The notes: generated from the letters alone by a model not told the origin. A stretch of 64,000 nt of DNA from an uncultured Lachnospiraceae bacterium (GCA_910586585.1 CAJUKA010000003.1:1-64000), one strand, 5' to 3'. Shown: positions 24,949 to 33,373, counted from the first letter of the stretch. Translations and numbers: made by a program.

Positions 24949-25461
24949 ATGAATGCTTTGGAAATAAAAGTGACAAAAGATATTATGAATGCACTGCTTC
25001 TGTCTGACAAATTTGATTGTTTTTTGACAGCGGAAGCAGTGATCACAACTTTTAACACATTTCACATTGATGGACATCTAGTGAAAGATTTTTATAACCA
25101 GGAAGAACTTGAAGAACTGAAAAGCAGCGAAAAATCAATTGAATTTTCTTATTGGAAGGATCTTCGTCCGTTCTGTTTTCAATTAATCAAAGGAAAGAAA
25201 ACCCCTGTTTCATTCAAAGTCGTTCTCCACGCGGCGCCAGAACTGATAAAAAAAATTGCTGCAAATCCCGATTGCCAAGTTGCAGACAATTTCATCCGTT
25301 CGCTTGTCCTTAATATCCGTTATGAAAAGGGCAAAGTGACCTGTATAACCGGCTCTGCATTTACTACCTTTGTAATGGATAAAAGTGTGGATAAACTATG
25401 GGATCTTTATGTCCGCCAGCTTCTTTCCGACTTTGGCTTAGATTTTGAAGAACTTTCCTAA
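24949..25461 (+). CDS. DUF5721-type protein of unknown function
   Basis: The protein has 170 residues, is soluble, and begins MNALEIKVTKDIMNALLLSDKFDCFLTAEA. It matches my memory of DUF5721, a family found in Lachnospiraceae, with no known function. The start has GGGGG six bases upstream. It converges on spoVAE, with only six bases between the stop codons. Confidence 0.6.
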   Translation: MNALEIKVTKDIMNALLLSDKFDCFLTAEAVITTFNTFHIDGHLVKDFYNQEELEELKSSEKSIEFSYWKDLRPFCFQLIKGKKTPVSFKVVLHAAPELIKKIAANPDCQVADNFIRSLVLNIRYEKGKVTCITGSAFTTFVMDKSVDKLWDLYVRQLLSDFGLDFEELS

Positions 25462-25467
25462 ACATAT

Positions 25468-25830
25468 CTATGCCTTTGTCACCTTAGAATGGAATATTAG
25501 GCTTGCAAGATATCCAAAAATGAGCGCTGCACTGCACCCTACCGCCCCATTTGTAAATCCGCCTTTAAATAACCCAATAAACCCATCTTTGTCTATCGCT
25601 TCCTTGACGCCCTTCATGAGTATATTACCATATCCCAAAAGTGGCACGTTCGCACCGGCTCCCGCATACTCTGCAAAGGGTTCATACCATCCAAAAAAGC
25701 TAATTGCTGCACCGATGCAAACCAAAAGAACCATCACACGTCCTGGAAGCATTTTTGTCCGGTCCAATAAAATCTGTGCAAGTGCGCATACCAAACCGCC
25801 AACCCAGAATGCATTGATATAATCCATCAT
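25468..25830 (-). CDS. spoVAE: stage V sporulation protein AE
   Basis: SpoVAE is an inner-membrane part of the SpoVA channel that moves dipicolinic acid into the forespore and out at germination. The 120-residue protein has several membrane segments and the family core: NAFWVGGLVCALAQILLDRT, PGRVMVLLVCIG, GANVPLLGYGN and FKGGFTNGAVG. It usually sits next to spoVAC and spoVAD. Here it is alone, and spoVAD lies 6.4 kb away. It is preceded by a sigma-G-like promoter. Confidence 0.9.
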   Translation of the reverse strand: MMDYINAFWVGGLVCALAQILLDRTKMLPGRVMVLLVCIGAAISFFGWYEPFAEYAGAGANVPLLGYGNILMKGVKEAIDKDGFIGLFKGGFTNGAVGCSAALIFGYLASLIFHSKVTKA

Positions 25831-25861
25831 ACAAAAACCACATACCTTTCCTTTTTTAGAT

Positions 25862-25890
25862 TAGTATGTGATTTTTTTCTACAATTATTC
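25862..25890 (-). promoter_or_regulatory. sigma-G-like promoter of spoVAE
   Basis: On the minus strand GAATA (25886-25890), 17 bases and CATACTA (25862-25868) match the sigma-G consensus (GHATR, 17-18, CATNHTA). The predicted transcript would start about 25 bases before the spoVAE start. Forespore-specific expression is expected. Confidence 0.65.
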
Positions 25891-25909
25891 TTTTAAATTT
25901 ATTCTTATT

Positions 25910-26410
25910 TTATCGAAGTCTTTTGGCAAGTTCCATAACAATCTCGCGAATATTTTTATTTTCACACTCTACTGTGAGATTTGCATACTTTTCGTACAAA
26001 GGTGTTCGCTCATCATACAATGATTTCAAAGTCTGACCTTCTCTAAGCACCACCCCACGTTCCGCCAAATCTCCAAGCCGCTCCTGAATTCCCTCATAGG
26101 AAAGCTTCAGGTAGCATATTATAGCAATTTGATTAAAATGATCCATTGCCGCAGCACTATAAACCGCGCTTCCGCCTGTAGAAATGATCGCAGAACGGGG
26201 ACTTATGGAACAGTTCACCTGTTCTTCTATTTCAAGAAACCCATCCAGTCCATGTTCTTCTATCAGCTCATGAAGCTTCTTCCCTTTCTGCTCCTGTATC
26301 ACAAGATCCGAATCAATAAAAGACATTCCCAAATTTTTTGCCAATACAACTCCCGTCGTACTCTTTCCAACTCCTGGCATACCAATCAAAACGATATTTT
26401 TCATTCTCAA
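25910..26410 (-). CDS. shikimate-kinase-like P-loop kinase
   Basis: The protein has 166 residues with Walker A GMPGVGKST, the FIDSD motif of shikimate kinase and an ERTPLYEKYA end motif with the nucleotide-side Arg. In true shikimate kinases the substrate is held by an Arg in an FR..E motif and a GGG loop. Here these read GFLEIEE (Arg replaced by Leu) and STGGSAV. The substrate may therefore not be shikimate (inference). No aromatic pathway gene is near. The start may be TTG at 26410, with AGGAG ten bases upstream, or ATG at 26404. Confidence 0.75.
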   Translation of the reverse strand: MRMKNIVLIGMPGVGKSTTGVVLAKNLGMSFIDSDLVIQEQKGKKLHELIEEHGLDGFLEIEEQVNCSISPRSAIISTGGSAVYSAAAMDHFNQIAIICYLKLSYEGIQERLGDLAERGVVLREGQTLKSLYDERTPLYEKYANLTVECENKNIREIVMELAKRLR

Positions 26411-26439
26411 AACATCTCAACTCCTAAGTCAGCCAGACA

Positions 26440-26814
26440 CTACCCTAAATAAGCAATTACCTCAACTTCACACAATACCCCTTTGGGCAAATCTTTGACT
26501 GCCACACAGCTTCTCGCTGGATTTTGTGTGAAATATCTGGCGTACACTTCATTAAATGCTGAAAAATCTGCCATTTCTGCCAGAAAACAAGTTGTCTTAA
26601 CAACATTGTCATAGGAAATACCTGCTGCTTTTAAGACTTCCCCAACATTTTTCATAGACTGCTCTGCCTGTGCCGCAATCCCTTCTGCTTCAACTGCTCC
26701 TGTTGCTGGATTGATTGGTATCTGACCAGAGGCATATAAAAAATCTCCTGCTATGACAGCCTGAGAATATGGGCCAATTGCCGCTGGTGCCTTATCTGTA
26801 CTAACTTTTTTCAT
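26440..26814 (-). CDS. ridA: RidA family enamine/imine deaminase
   Basis: RidA hydrolyses reactive enamine/imine intermediates made by PLP enzymes. The sequence has the typical AAIGPYSQAV, FLYASGQIPINP and ARSCVAVKDLPKGVLCEVEVIAYLG ends, with the conserved Arg and Glu. About 124 residues is the normal size. An ATG four codons upstream abuts the AGGAG, so the ATG at 26814 is chosen, with moderate certainty. Confidence 0.93.
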   Translation of the reverse strand: MKKVSTDKAPAAIGPYSQAVIAGDFLYASGQIPINPATGAVEAEGIAAQAEQSMKNVGEVLKAAGISYDNVVKTTCFLAEMADFSAFNEVYARYFTQNPARSCVAVKDLPKGVLCEVEVIAYLG

Positions 26815-26890
26815 CTTTGTAATCATGCTCCTTTCAATGTCTGCGGGTTTTATGCGCGTTTATTCACAGCGCTTCCAAGCACATATCATA

Positions 26891-27133
26891 TCAACTTATT
26901 TCTGGTTCATCAAACTCCACAGTAATATAATATCCCCGTGTGTTCTCTTCGATAGAAACCACAGTGCCGCTTTTTGATTTCAGTCTGTCACGAAAAGGAA
27001 TATTTCCCGACATTGCAACTGCCGGATTGATGGTATAATAATAATTACTTGGCAGTACTCCCTCTGTGACTGTGACAACATCCCCTTCTTTGACCTGTCC
27101 TGGACGTTCCATCTTGAAATCTAATTTTCGCAT
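26891..27133 (-). CDS. small conserved protein of unknown function
   Basis: The protein has 80 residues and probably forms a small beta barrel, with alternating hydrophobic strands (GDVVTVTEGVLP, KSGTVVSIEENTRGYYITVEFDEPE). No catalytic motif or membrane segment is seen. The start lies eight bases after a GAGGG ribosome binding site that abuts a GCCGCC/GGCGGC hairpin. Confidence 0.6.
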   Translation of the reverse strand: MRKLDFKMERPGQVKEGDVVTVTEGVLPSNYYYTINPAVAMSGNIPFRDRLKSKSGTVVSIEENTRGYYITVEFDEPEIS

Positions 27134-27146
27134 AACAATCCCTCAT

Positions 27147-27161
27147 GCCGCCTTTGGCGGC
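27147..27161. repeat. GCCGCC-TTT-GGCGGC palindrome before the 80-residue gene
   Basis: A perfect 6-bp stem with a 3-base loop ends a few bases upstream of the GAGGG ribosome binding site of the gene ending at 26891. Confidence 0.65.
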
Positions 27162-27285
27162 TTCACACTAACGCTACCTTCATTTCGCTGTACTATAATC
27201 TTGTGCCAAGATAAGGAAAATGTCAAGATGAAATTATATTTTGTTGTTTCATTGGTAACAGTTCAGCCTAGAACGTTGCATCTGT

Positions 27286-28086
27286 TTACAAACGAATATC
27301 TATCGAAGGATACTTGTCATCTAATGGCGCTGTGTCCTTTTTTACACTAGACTGTACTTCCTGTTTTGTAGCAGCCGCATCTTCTTGATGCTGCATTTTA
27401 TCATCATCTTTTGTCTGGTTCTTCTGCACTGTTTTCTTCTCTTTGGGTTCTTCTGAGGATTTTTCTGCTGATTCGGTCTGCTCCTGTCTTTCTGCCGCTT
27501 CCTCTATTGTTTTGTTTGCTTTGCCAAGTGACTCCATCTGTGATGCAGTTGCCTGCTCTGCTTTCTGTTCTACTTGTGCAAGCTCCTCCTCTTTTGATTT
27601 TGTATCTCCGCCAGTTGCCCCATCTTGCTTTATTTCCGCCTTCAAAACACCAGCTCTTCCTTCCATGCTGGTTGCAACACTGCCCTGTACCTGCGCCTGT
27701 TTCATAGAAGACTCTGCCGAAATCATCGCATGCATACTTGCCTTTGAAAGTCCTGTTTTTTGTTTGCCTGACTCTGCTTGTGTGTTTCCTCTTGTTTGTT
27801 CCTCCTTCGCTGCTTTTTTTGCCTGCTGTTCTTTTCTCTGCTCAATCTGGTGCTGCCGCAGCTGCATATTCAGATCACTGATCTGCTGCTGAATTTCCTG
27901 GCGTTTTTTCATGCGTTCTTCCATATTCATATCATTGTTTGAAGAGAGCTCCTGAAGCTGTTTTTGCGCATCCATGATCTGTTTTTGAATATTTTTGCTG
28001 ACAGCGTCTGTCTGCGCATTCATTCCTTGCTGTAACCCTCCGCCTGTGCCTTGAACTGCCATTCCACTTACATTGCCAATTGTCAT
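27286..28086 (-). CDS. FlxA-like coiled-coil protein
   Basis: The protein has 266 residues, mostly charged and low complexity. Residues 30-90 form a coiled coil (IQKQIMDAQKQLQELSS...ISDLNMQLRQ), the FlxA-like pattern. The rest is Gln/Glu/Lys-rich and probably disordered. No signal or membrane segment is seen. FlxA is flagellar-regulated in E. coli, but a flagellar role here is not shown. The start has AAAGGAG upstream. Confidence 0.6.
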   Translation of the reverse strand: MTIGNVSGMAVQGTGGGLQQGMNAQTDAVSKNIQKQIMDAQKQLQELSSNNDMNMEERMKKRQEIQQQISDLNMQLRQHQIEQRKEQQAKKAAKEEQTRGNTQAESGKQKTGLSKASMHAMISAESSMKQAQVQGSVATSMEGRAGVLKAEIKQDGATGGDTKSKEEELAQVEQKAEQATASQMESLGKANKTIEEAAERQEQTESAEKSSEEPKEKKTVQKNQTKDDDKMQHQEDAAATKQEVQSSVKKDTAPLDDKYPSIDIRL

Positions 28087-28267
28087 TTCTTTCTCCTTTC
28101 CATAAAATGTACTCTCAAAGTCTCATTGTCCCTGATTTTATGAGAATACATAAAGCATATTGATTCTTGCTCTCACTTATTTTTTCGGAACACATCTTTC
28201 CAAATTAAAGTGACATGATGTGGAACGGCGTTTTTTTGTTGTGAGCCAAACACGTTTTAGATCCTGC

Positions 28268-29659
28268 TTAGATGAAAGGCGCATCTTCATTTGTATTCAT
28301 CAACAAAATACTGAGACAAAATTCGCCGTTTGCCACTGCAATATCAATCTCGCCAAAATATTTGGCTGCAACCCTGCGTATATTTTTTAACCCATAACCA
28401 TGTGTTTGCTTGTCTGTTTTGCACTTTGAGGTGAGCGGAAGCCCACTTTCTACATCCCACTGAACAGTTCCTTTAAAACTGTTTTTGATCTCAATCATAT
28501 AGGCATTTTTTCTGCGGTATGACGAAATTGAAATATAAGGTGTTTCGCATCCCCCTGCATTTTCTATTGCATTTTGCAGCGCATTATTCAGAATGACACT
28601 CACATCAAAAGCATTGATAGTTGTTTCCGCAGGATAATGAAAATCGGAATAAAAGTTCATATGCCTTTGCTCTGCTACTTGTTTTTTCTCCTGCAAAATA
28701 ACATCTGTCACTGGATTTCCGCTTTTGATAGTGCCTGCTGCTTTTGCAAGAACCATTTTTAGCTCTGTGCTGTATCTTTTTGCTTCCTCTAGTTCATTTT
28801 TCTCGTAAAGCCTTTCTAATGTCATAATATGATTTGTCATATCATGCCGAATACTGTGAATATTCTGATATAGATTTTCCACTTGTTCAATATGTTGTTT
28901 GATACTATCAACTTGTGCGGCAAGCAGTTCATTTTGCAGCCCTTCCTCTTGCTTTGCCTTTATACTTTGATACAACACAACCACCACTACAAGAATCATA
29001 ATGGTTACTCCATAATACAGCAGCGCCAGAACATCATAAATTACTCTGTTTTCTCCAGATTCTATAATATAAAAGCGGCGATAACAATGTATTACAATGT
29101 ATCCTGATACTCCTGCAAACAAAGGCATCAGCAGCATCAAAAGTTCTCCTTTTGCCATATCTGCATACTTATATACGTATGCCTTCAAAATACACCAGAC
29201 ACTAACTCCTATAAATAAAAACTCAAATACCAAATAAACCAAACAAACCACAATGTACAAAGCAAGCCAAAGATCGAGGTGCTTTTGCATAAAGTCCGTA
29301 TTTTCGGCAAAACTGTATAAATTATCATATATCACTTCTGCCATTGCCGAAGCAAACCAGCGAAGCAAAAAAAATGTCATCGCAAGAAATACCTTTTGTT
29401 CATAACTTCTCCGATCTATCCAGCAGAGCGCCAAATAAGCAAGCAGCACACAAAATGCATACATCTCAAAACTATCCCGATGCAAAACGCATCTGACTAA
29501 CATCATCGAAAAAAAGTAAATTACACCTGCATACAAAGCACTTTTTTTCTGTTTCATAAAAGGTCTTGCTAGATAATAAAAACAATATGCCATGCCCAGA
29601 TTCTCTATTATCGTAACGAGCACAGAAACGATTGTCCAACAGATTGGATTCGATTTCAT
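28268..29659 (-). CDS. GHKL sensor histidine kinase
   Basis: The protein has 463 residues: an N-terminal membrane sensor with six or seven segments (1-230), a coiled linker, a phosphoacceptor His272 in SIRHDMTNHI, and a C-terminal GHKL ATPase (N-box NALQNAIENAGG at 359-370, G-box GYGLKNIRR at 421-429). This is the AgrC/peptide-sensing class of kinases. It overlaps no gene but follows its regulator by 3 bases. No peptide precursor or AgrB-type processing gene is visible nearby. Confidence 0.88.
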   Translation of the reverse strand: MKSNPICWTIVSVLVTIIENLGMAYCFYYLARPFMKQKKSALYAGVIYFFSMMLVRCVLHRDSFEMYAFCVLLAYLALCWIDRRSYEQKVFLAMTFFLLRWFASAMAEVIYDNLYSFAENTDFMQKHLDLWLALYIVVCLVYLVFEFLFIGVSVWCILKAYVYKYADMAKGELLMLLMPLFAGVSGYIVIHCYRRFYIIESGENRVIYDVLALLYYGVTIMILVVVVVLYQSIKAKQEEGLQNELLAAQVDSIKQHIEQVENLYQNIHSIRHDMTNHIMTLERLYEKNELEEAKRYSTELKMVLAKAAGTIKSGNPVTDVILQEKKQVAEQRHMNFYSDFHYPAETTINAFDVSVILNNALQNAIENAGGCETPYISISSYRRKNAYMIEIKNSFKGTVQWDVESGLPLTSKCKTDKQTHGYGLKNIRRVAAKYFGEIDIAVANGEFCLSILLMNTNEDAPFI

Positions 29660-29662
29660 TAC

Positions 29663-30385
29663 CTATTCCCTTCTCTCCTGCTGATTATATTTCAGATAGC
29701 GCTTTACAAATTCTGGATAATTCTGCTTTGCCATCAGTGCTTGTCCCTTTTCAAGCCAAATCGTTGTCGCATTGTATTTTGTGATATATCCCAAATTTAC
29801 GAGATACGCCCTATGCGAACGATAAAACAGTTCTCCTGCTTTCTGTTCAAGTTCTTTCATTTTTCCATAATACTCAATCTCCGCATCCATTGTATGAATG
29901 ATGATTTTCCTGTTAAATACTTCTGCATATACAATATCTTTTAAATTCACTGTCAGATGTTTTCCATCTGTGGTTATCATCAGGCATGGAGATTCTTTTT
30001 TTGGAAATTCCGTCTCATTTGCTTTTTTGTTTATTTTCTGCTTTATTGCATTTCTCAATACCTCAGCAAATTTTTCTTGTTCAAATGGTTTAACCAAATA
30101 ATGAAATGCTCCTACATCAAATGCCTGAAAGACATATTCCTCTATGGCCGTAACAAAAATTAAAATGGTGTCCATACCTCTTTTGCGCAGCGCCCTTGCA
30201 GTTTCCATTCCATTCTTGCCTGGCATCTGAATATCCAAAAATAAAATATCTATCTGTTCATCTGCCTCTAGGAGCGCTTCACCAGACAAATAACATAAAA
30301 TCTCCGCATTCGGGCAGACTTTTTGTATGCTCTCTGCAAACATTTTTTGTACTTCTATCTCGTCCTCACAAACCGCAATCTTCAC
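29663..30385 (-). CDS. LytTR family response regulator
   Basis: The protein has about 240 residues. The receiver domain has acidic pocket VCEDE, phosphoacceptor Asp in ILFLDIQMPG and Lys in YLVKPF. The LytTR DNA-binding domain (about 145-235) contains FYRSHRAYLVNL. It is the partner of the kinase that follows 3 bases later. A GTG start at 30385 (VKIAVCEDE) is chosen because GGGGG lies five bases upstream. The ATG 12 bases earlier lies inside the GCCGCC half-element. Confidence 0.85.
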   Translation of the reverse strand: MKIAVCEDEIEVQKMFAESIQKVCPNAEILCYLSGEALLEADEQIDILFLDIQMPGKNGMETARALRKRGMDTILIFVTAIEEYVFQAFDVGAFHYLVKPFEQEKFAEVLRNAIKQKINKKANETEFPKKESPCLMITTDGKHLTVNLKDIVYAEVFNRKIIIHTMDAEIEYYGKMKELEQKAGELFYRSHRAYLVNLGYITKYNATTIWLEKGQALMAKQNYPEFVKRYLKYNQQERRE

Positions 30386-30732
30386 ATTAACCCCCATGCC
30401 GCCTTTGAATCAATTCTCATGTCTATATTAACTATATCGGACTATAAATACTTTCGCAAGATTCCTATGTTGCCAATCAAACATTTTTTGATGTGAACGA
30501 TTTCTTTTTCCCTTTTCGGAATTGCGTACTGTTTAAAAATACATTATAATTACACTAACATATCGGAATTGATTTGAAAACGGCAGTATTTTCTTATCAG
30601 GTGATTGTATGGAAAACTATTTGAATATATTGTTTATCTACGAACGAAAACCAAAACGGCTAATGTAAGATAACCGTTTCCGTTTATCCGGCAAATCAAA
30701 AGTTATGATTTTGAAAGGAAAGGTGATTTTTT
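30386..30732. promoter_or_regulatory. divergent regulatory region with short leader ORF
   Basis: This region of about 350 bases separates the LytTR regulator from the gene at 30733. It holds a plus-strand promoter, TTGCGT (30522-30527), 17 bases and TATAAT (30545-30550). The leader of about 175 bases contains a 19-codon ORF (30609-30668) with a good AGGTGAT site, and an inverted repeat AAACGG/CCGTTT (30654-30679). A half copy of the GCCGCC repeat lies at 30396. No larger gene is seen. Confidence 0.55.
30609..30668 (+). CDS. possible 19-residue leader peptide
   Basis: The ORF MENYLNILFIYERKPKRLM starts at an ATG five bases after AGGTGAT and stops in the loop of the AAACGG/CCGTTT inverted repeat. 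It would be translated just ahead of the gene at 30733. The basic end could serve as an attenuator or as a chance ORF. It is too short to judge by homology. Confidence 0.3.
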   Translation: MENYLNILFIYERKPKRLM

Positions 30733-31191
30733 ATGGAAGAAATTATTAGAAAGCATGAAGTCCCATCTATGCCAGAGGGCATTCAGATTCAAATGGCCAG
30801 CCGAGGCGCGCTGTCCAGCCAGACAATCCAAGATATTTCAGAGCTGGGTATCCAGAAGATTGTAGAAAATGTCCGTACTGGAAAATATCACAGCGTAATG
30901 ATGGCCCCAGACGAGGACAACGAGGAAGGATATTTGATAATGGAATCCTCTTCCGACCTGATTTTTTTACAAATCTGGGACGCTGAAACGGATACTGCTT
31001 GGGCTTGCTTTGACCCGGAACTTTTAGAGTCTAATGAAGAAGCCCCCATTACGCCAAGCGATGGGCAGTCCGTTTTCCCTTTGAAATGCACTATGCGAGA
31101 TCGAGAGTTGGCGGCAAAATGCGTTGAATGGTATGCTCACACATGTGATCCATATCCTGGTATGGACTGGCTAAAGGACACCAAGGAATAA
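30733..31191 (+). CDS. acidic protein of unknown function, 152 residues
   Basis: I do not recognise a family. It has 152 residues, is acidic and predicted soluble, with a Trp-rich C-terminal half (LQIWDAETDTAWACFDPELLE, VEWYAHTCDPYPGMDW). The start has AAAGGTGAT upstream and its own promoter at 30522. The size, acidity and stand-alone placement would fit an immunity-type protein, but no toxin gene is near. Confidence 0.6.
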   Translation: MEEIIRKHEVPSMPEGIQIQMASRGALSSQTIQDISELGIQKIVENVRTGKYHSVMMAPDEDNEEGYLIMESSSDLIFLQIWDAETDTAWACFDPELLESNEEAPITPSDGQSVFPLKCTMRDRELAAKCVEWYAHTCDPYPGMDWLKDTKE

Positions 31192-31282
31192 AACAACAAC
31201 CAATTTGTGGCGAAAAGGACGTTTCTTTTCAAGGGATGAGAACATCACTCTGAGTTGTGTTCGCAATTTCCTATTATGAAAT

Positions 31283-31316
31283 AAAGCCGCATAACGATAG
31301 CATTTATGCGGCTTTT
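31283..31316. terminator. bidirectional terminator
   Basis: A perfect 12-bp stem (AAAGCCGCATAA/TTATGCGGCTTT) with a 9-base loop and T-run on the plus strand lies 92 bases after the 152-residue gene. It also sits beside the convergent gene ending at 31357. Confidence 0.8.
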
Positions 31317-31356
31317 CAATACTTTAAATATTCACTTGTATTTGAACTTCTTATCT

Positions 31357-31911
31357 TCAAAGAGCAATATCTAGTTGTGTGTGCATCGCTGCCGCAGGTT
31401 GTTTTGAGTTAACCATAAATACTGTGCGTGCACTATTGCGGTAAACCGCTGCATCACTTATCACCCTCGTTAAATCTGAGATTTTTCTGGATAATCTCGT
31501 ACAGTGATCCATCGTAACAGTGACGCCGGCCCCATTCAACTTCTCAAGCTCAATACTGAGTTTATGAATCTCGGAATTAAAACTAAGTCTGTCAGAAATG
31601 GAAAAATTCCCATTAATTACCTGACTAGAAAGCCCTTCCATCTTTTTTGTCATTTCCTCAATCTCTGCTTCGCTTGAAAAAATTCTGCACTTACCATCAT
31701 CTTTCACTTCCTGTTTATCAGACAAACTTTTTTTCAAACCAGCTTCTGAAATAGAGAGTAAAACCGATTGATCGTCGAACTCTGTATTCTCTTCGGCTGC
31801 AGCATAGTTTACCTTCCTCGCCTGCTGTTTCGCGCCGTCTCCAGAACCAGAGTTCTCAATTGCAATCGCTGCCCTGTTGAGTAAGGCATTATTGGCACTT
31901 CTTACTTCCAT
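31357..31911 (-). CDS. protein of unknown function, 184 residues
   Basis: I do not recognise a family. The first 60 residues are small, polar and probably disordered. Residues 75-160 look helical (EAEIEEMTKKMEGLSSQVI, RLSFNSEIHKLSIELEKLN). No membrane or signal segment is seen. AAAGGAG lies five bases upstream of the start. Composition vaguely resembles flagellar accessory proteins, which I could not support further. Confidence 0.6.
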   Translation of the reverse strand: MEVRSANNALLNRAAIAIENSGSGDGAKQQARKVNYAAAEENTEFDDQSVLLSISEAGLKKSLSDKQEVKDDGKCRIFSSEAEIEEMTKKMEGLSSQVINGNFSISDRLSFNSEIHKLSIELEKLNGAGVTVTMDHCTRLSRKISDLTRVISDAAVYRNSARTVFMVNSKQPAAAMHTQLDIAL

Positions 31912-32269
31912 ATGTGCTCCTTTCCCTTATATACGATTATGCAAATCCCCTTTTTTCACACAATCATTCTAAGAATATAAAAAACTGAGTACGCTATCGC
32001 AATTTCCTACAAAGTAAGAAATTGAGTGCTGTGCACTCGATTTATAGCCTGCGTTATCGCATTCATTTGTATAAAAAGCTGCATTTCCACTGTGATCGTT
32101 TCCCATAAAGATATAAACGTTAATAGTTTATGGTATATATCTATGTCAACTTCCTTCTGTTATTTATATCGAACAAATTGCAAAATAATTTAGTGTATTT
32201 TCAGAATTTTTCTATATTTTCTGTTATATTTTCTGAATTGCATATTCATCTTGTTCATTTTATTATCAT
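31912..32269. other. gap with small hairpins, no gene seen
   Basis: This 358-base AT-rich stretch lies between the 184-residue gene and the end of spoVAD. It contains AATTTC/GAAATT (32001-32023) and GAGTGC/GCACTC (32024-32038). No convincing ORF, RNA or promoter is visible. Confidence 0.45.
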
Positions 32270-33373
32270 TTATTCTCCATCCAAAGCCTCAATCACAACA
32301 CCGTGCGCAATTCCTGGGACATTTTGCCCTTCGTTAAATGAAGTTTTATTTAACAGTGCACCTGTTGGAACAAACAGAATACGTTTCCAATCTCCCATGG
32401 CTAATTTGGGCAATATATGCGCAGAAAGCACGACTGCTGAACAGCCGCAGCCGCTCCCTCCCGCGTGAACGTCCTGTTTCTCCGCATCATAAATAATCAT
32501 ACCACAATCATAATGCCTGTCGCTGATATCAATACTTTCTTGCTGAAGCAGTTTAAACAACGCCTCTTGTCCAACACTTCCCAAATCTCCTGTAAATATC
32601 GCATCATAATCCTGCGGTTTTCTGCCAAAATCCTTCAAATTGGTCGCAATTGTCCATGCCGCTGCAGGTGCCATGGCACAACCCATATTAAAAGAATCCT
32701 TGATGCCAAAATCTTCTATTCTGCCGCCTGTAATCCCTGTAATTCCGATTTTTTTCTGGTATTTTCCTTCATATTCATTTTTGATAGGTCTTCCAGATAC
32801 CGATTTTCCAGATGCATTGATATTTTGCAGCAAAAACCCTGCACTACCTGTTACAGTCCATGATGCATACAAAGGCCGCTGCCCCCCATATTCTAACGGG
32901 TATCGAAATTCTTTCTGCGCACTGGCAAAATGACTTGATGTCAGGCTTATCACACGATCGGCATAACCGGCCGCGATACACATACTCCCCAGACAAAGTG
33001 ACTCTCCACAAGTAGAACATGCCCCATACAGCCCAAATAATGGTATCTGATAGTCAACAAGCCCAAAGGAACTTGCGATATTTTGTCCCAGCAAATCTCC
33101 TGCATAAATATATCTAATATCCCTGGTTTCTGCTCCTGTCTTTGATAGTGTGATTGCTACTGCTTCTTTCTGAAGGGCACTTTCTGCCTTTTCCCAGGAG
33201 TCTGCGCCAAACATATCATTTTTATCATCACTTACCTTATCAAAGCTTCCCGAAAGCGGTCCTTCATCTTCCATTTGTCCAACAATGGAACCACTCCCCA
33301 TAATAAGCACTGGCCTTCCATAGCTGATACTTGATGTGCCAAGGGCACTATTTTTTGCAGTATTGTTCTCCAC
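32270..33373 (-). CDS. spoVAD: stage V sporulation protein AD
   Basis: SpoVAD is the dipicolinic-acid-binding part of the SpoVA channel and has a thiolase-like fold. The 367-residue protein begins with YGRPVLIMGSGSIVGQMEDEGPL and contains FGLYGACSTCGESL, TSSHFASAQKEFRYPLEYG and GGSGCGCSA. The GTG start has AGGAGG seven bases upstream. It lies alone between unrelated genes, apart from spoVAE at 25468, and spoVAC is not in the window. Confidence 0.93.
   Translation of the reverse strand: MENNTAKNSALGTSSISYGRPVLIMGSGSIVGQMEDEGPLSGSFDKVSDDKNDMFGADSWEKAESALQKEAVAITLSKTGAETRDIRYIYAGDLLGQNIASSFGLVDYQIPLFGLYGACSTCGESLCLGSMCIAAGYADRVISLTSSHFASAQKEFRYPLEYGGQRPLYASWTVTGSAGFLLQNINASGKSVSGRPIKNEYEGKYQKKIGITGITGGRIEDFGIKDSFNMGCAMAPAAAWTIATNLKDFGRKPQDYDAIFTGDLGSVGQEALFKLLQQESIDISDRHYDCGMIIYDAEKQDVHAGGSGCGCSAVVLSAHILPKLAMGDWKRILFVPTGALLNKTSFNEGQNVPGIAHGVVIEALDGE

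Noticed and set aside
28268..30385. Complete agr-type quorum-sensing locus
   Set aside because: The GHKL kinase and LytTR regulator are there, but no AgrB peptidase or peptide precursor gene could be found next to them.
30733..31191. Immunity protein of a toxin-immunity pair
   Set aside because: Size and acidity would fit, but no toxin-like gene lies adjacent and no family motif was recognised, so it is left as unknown.
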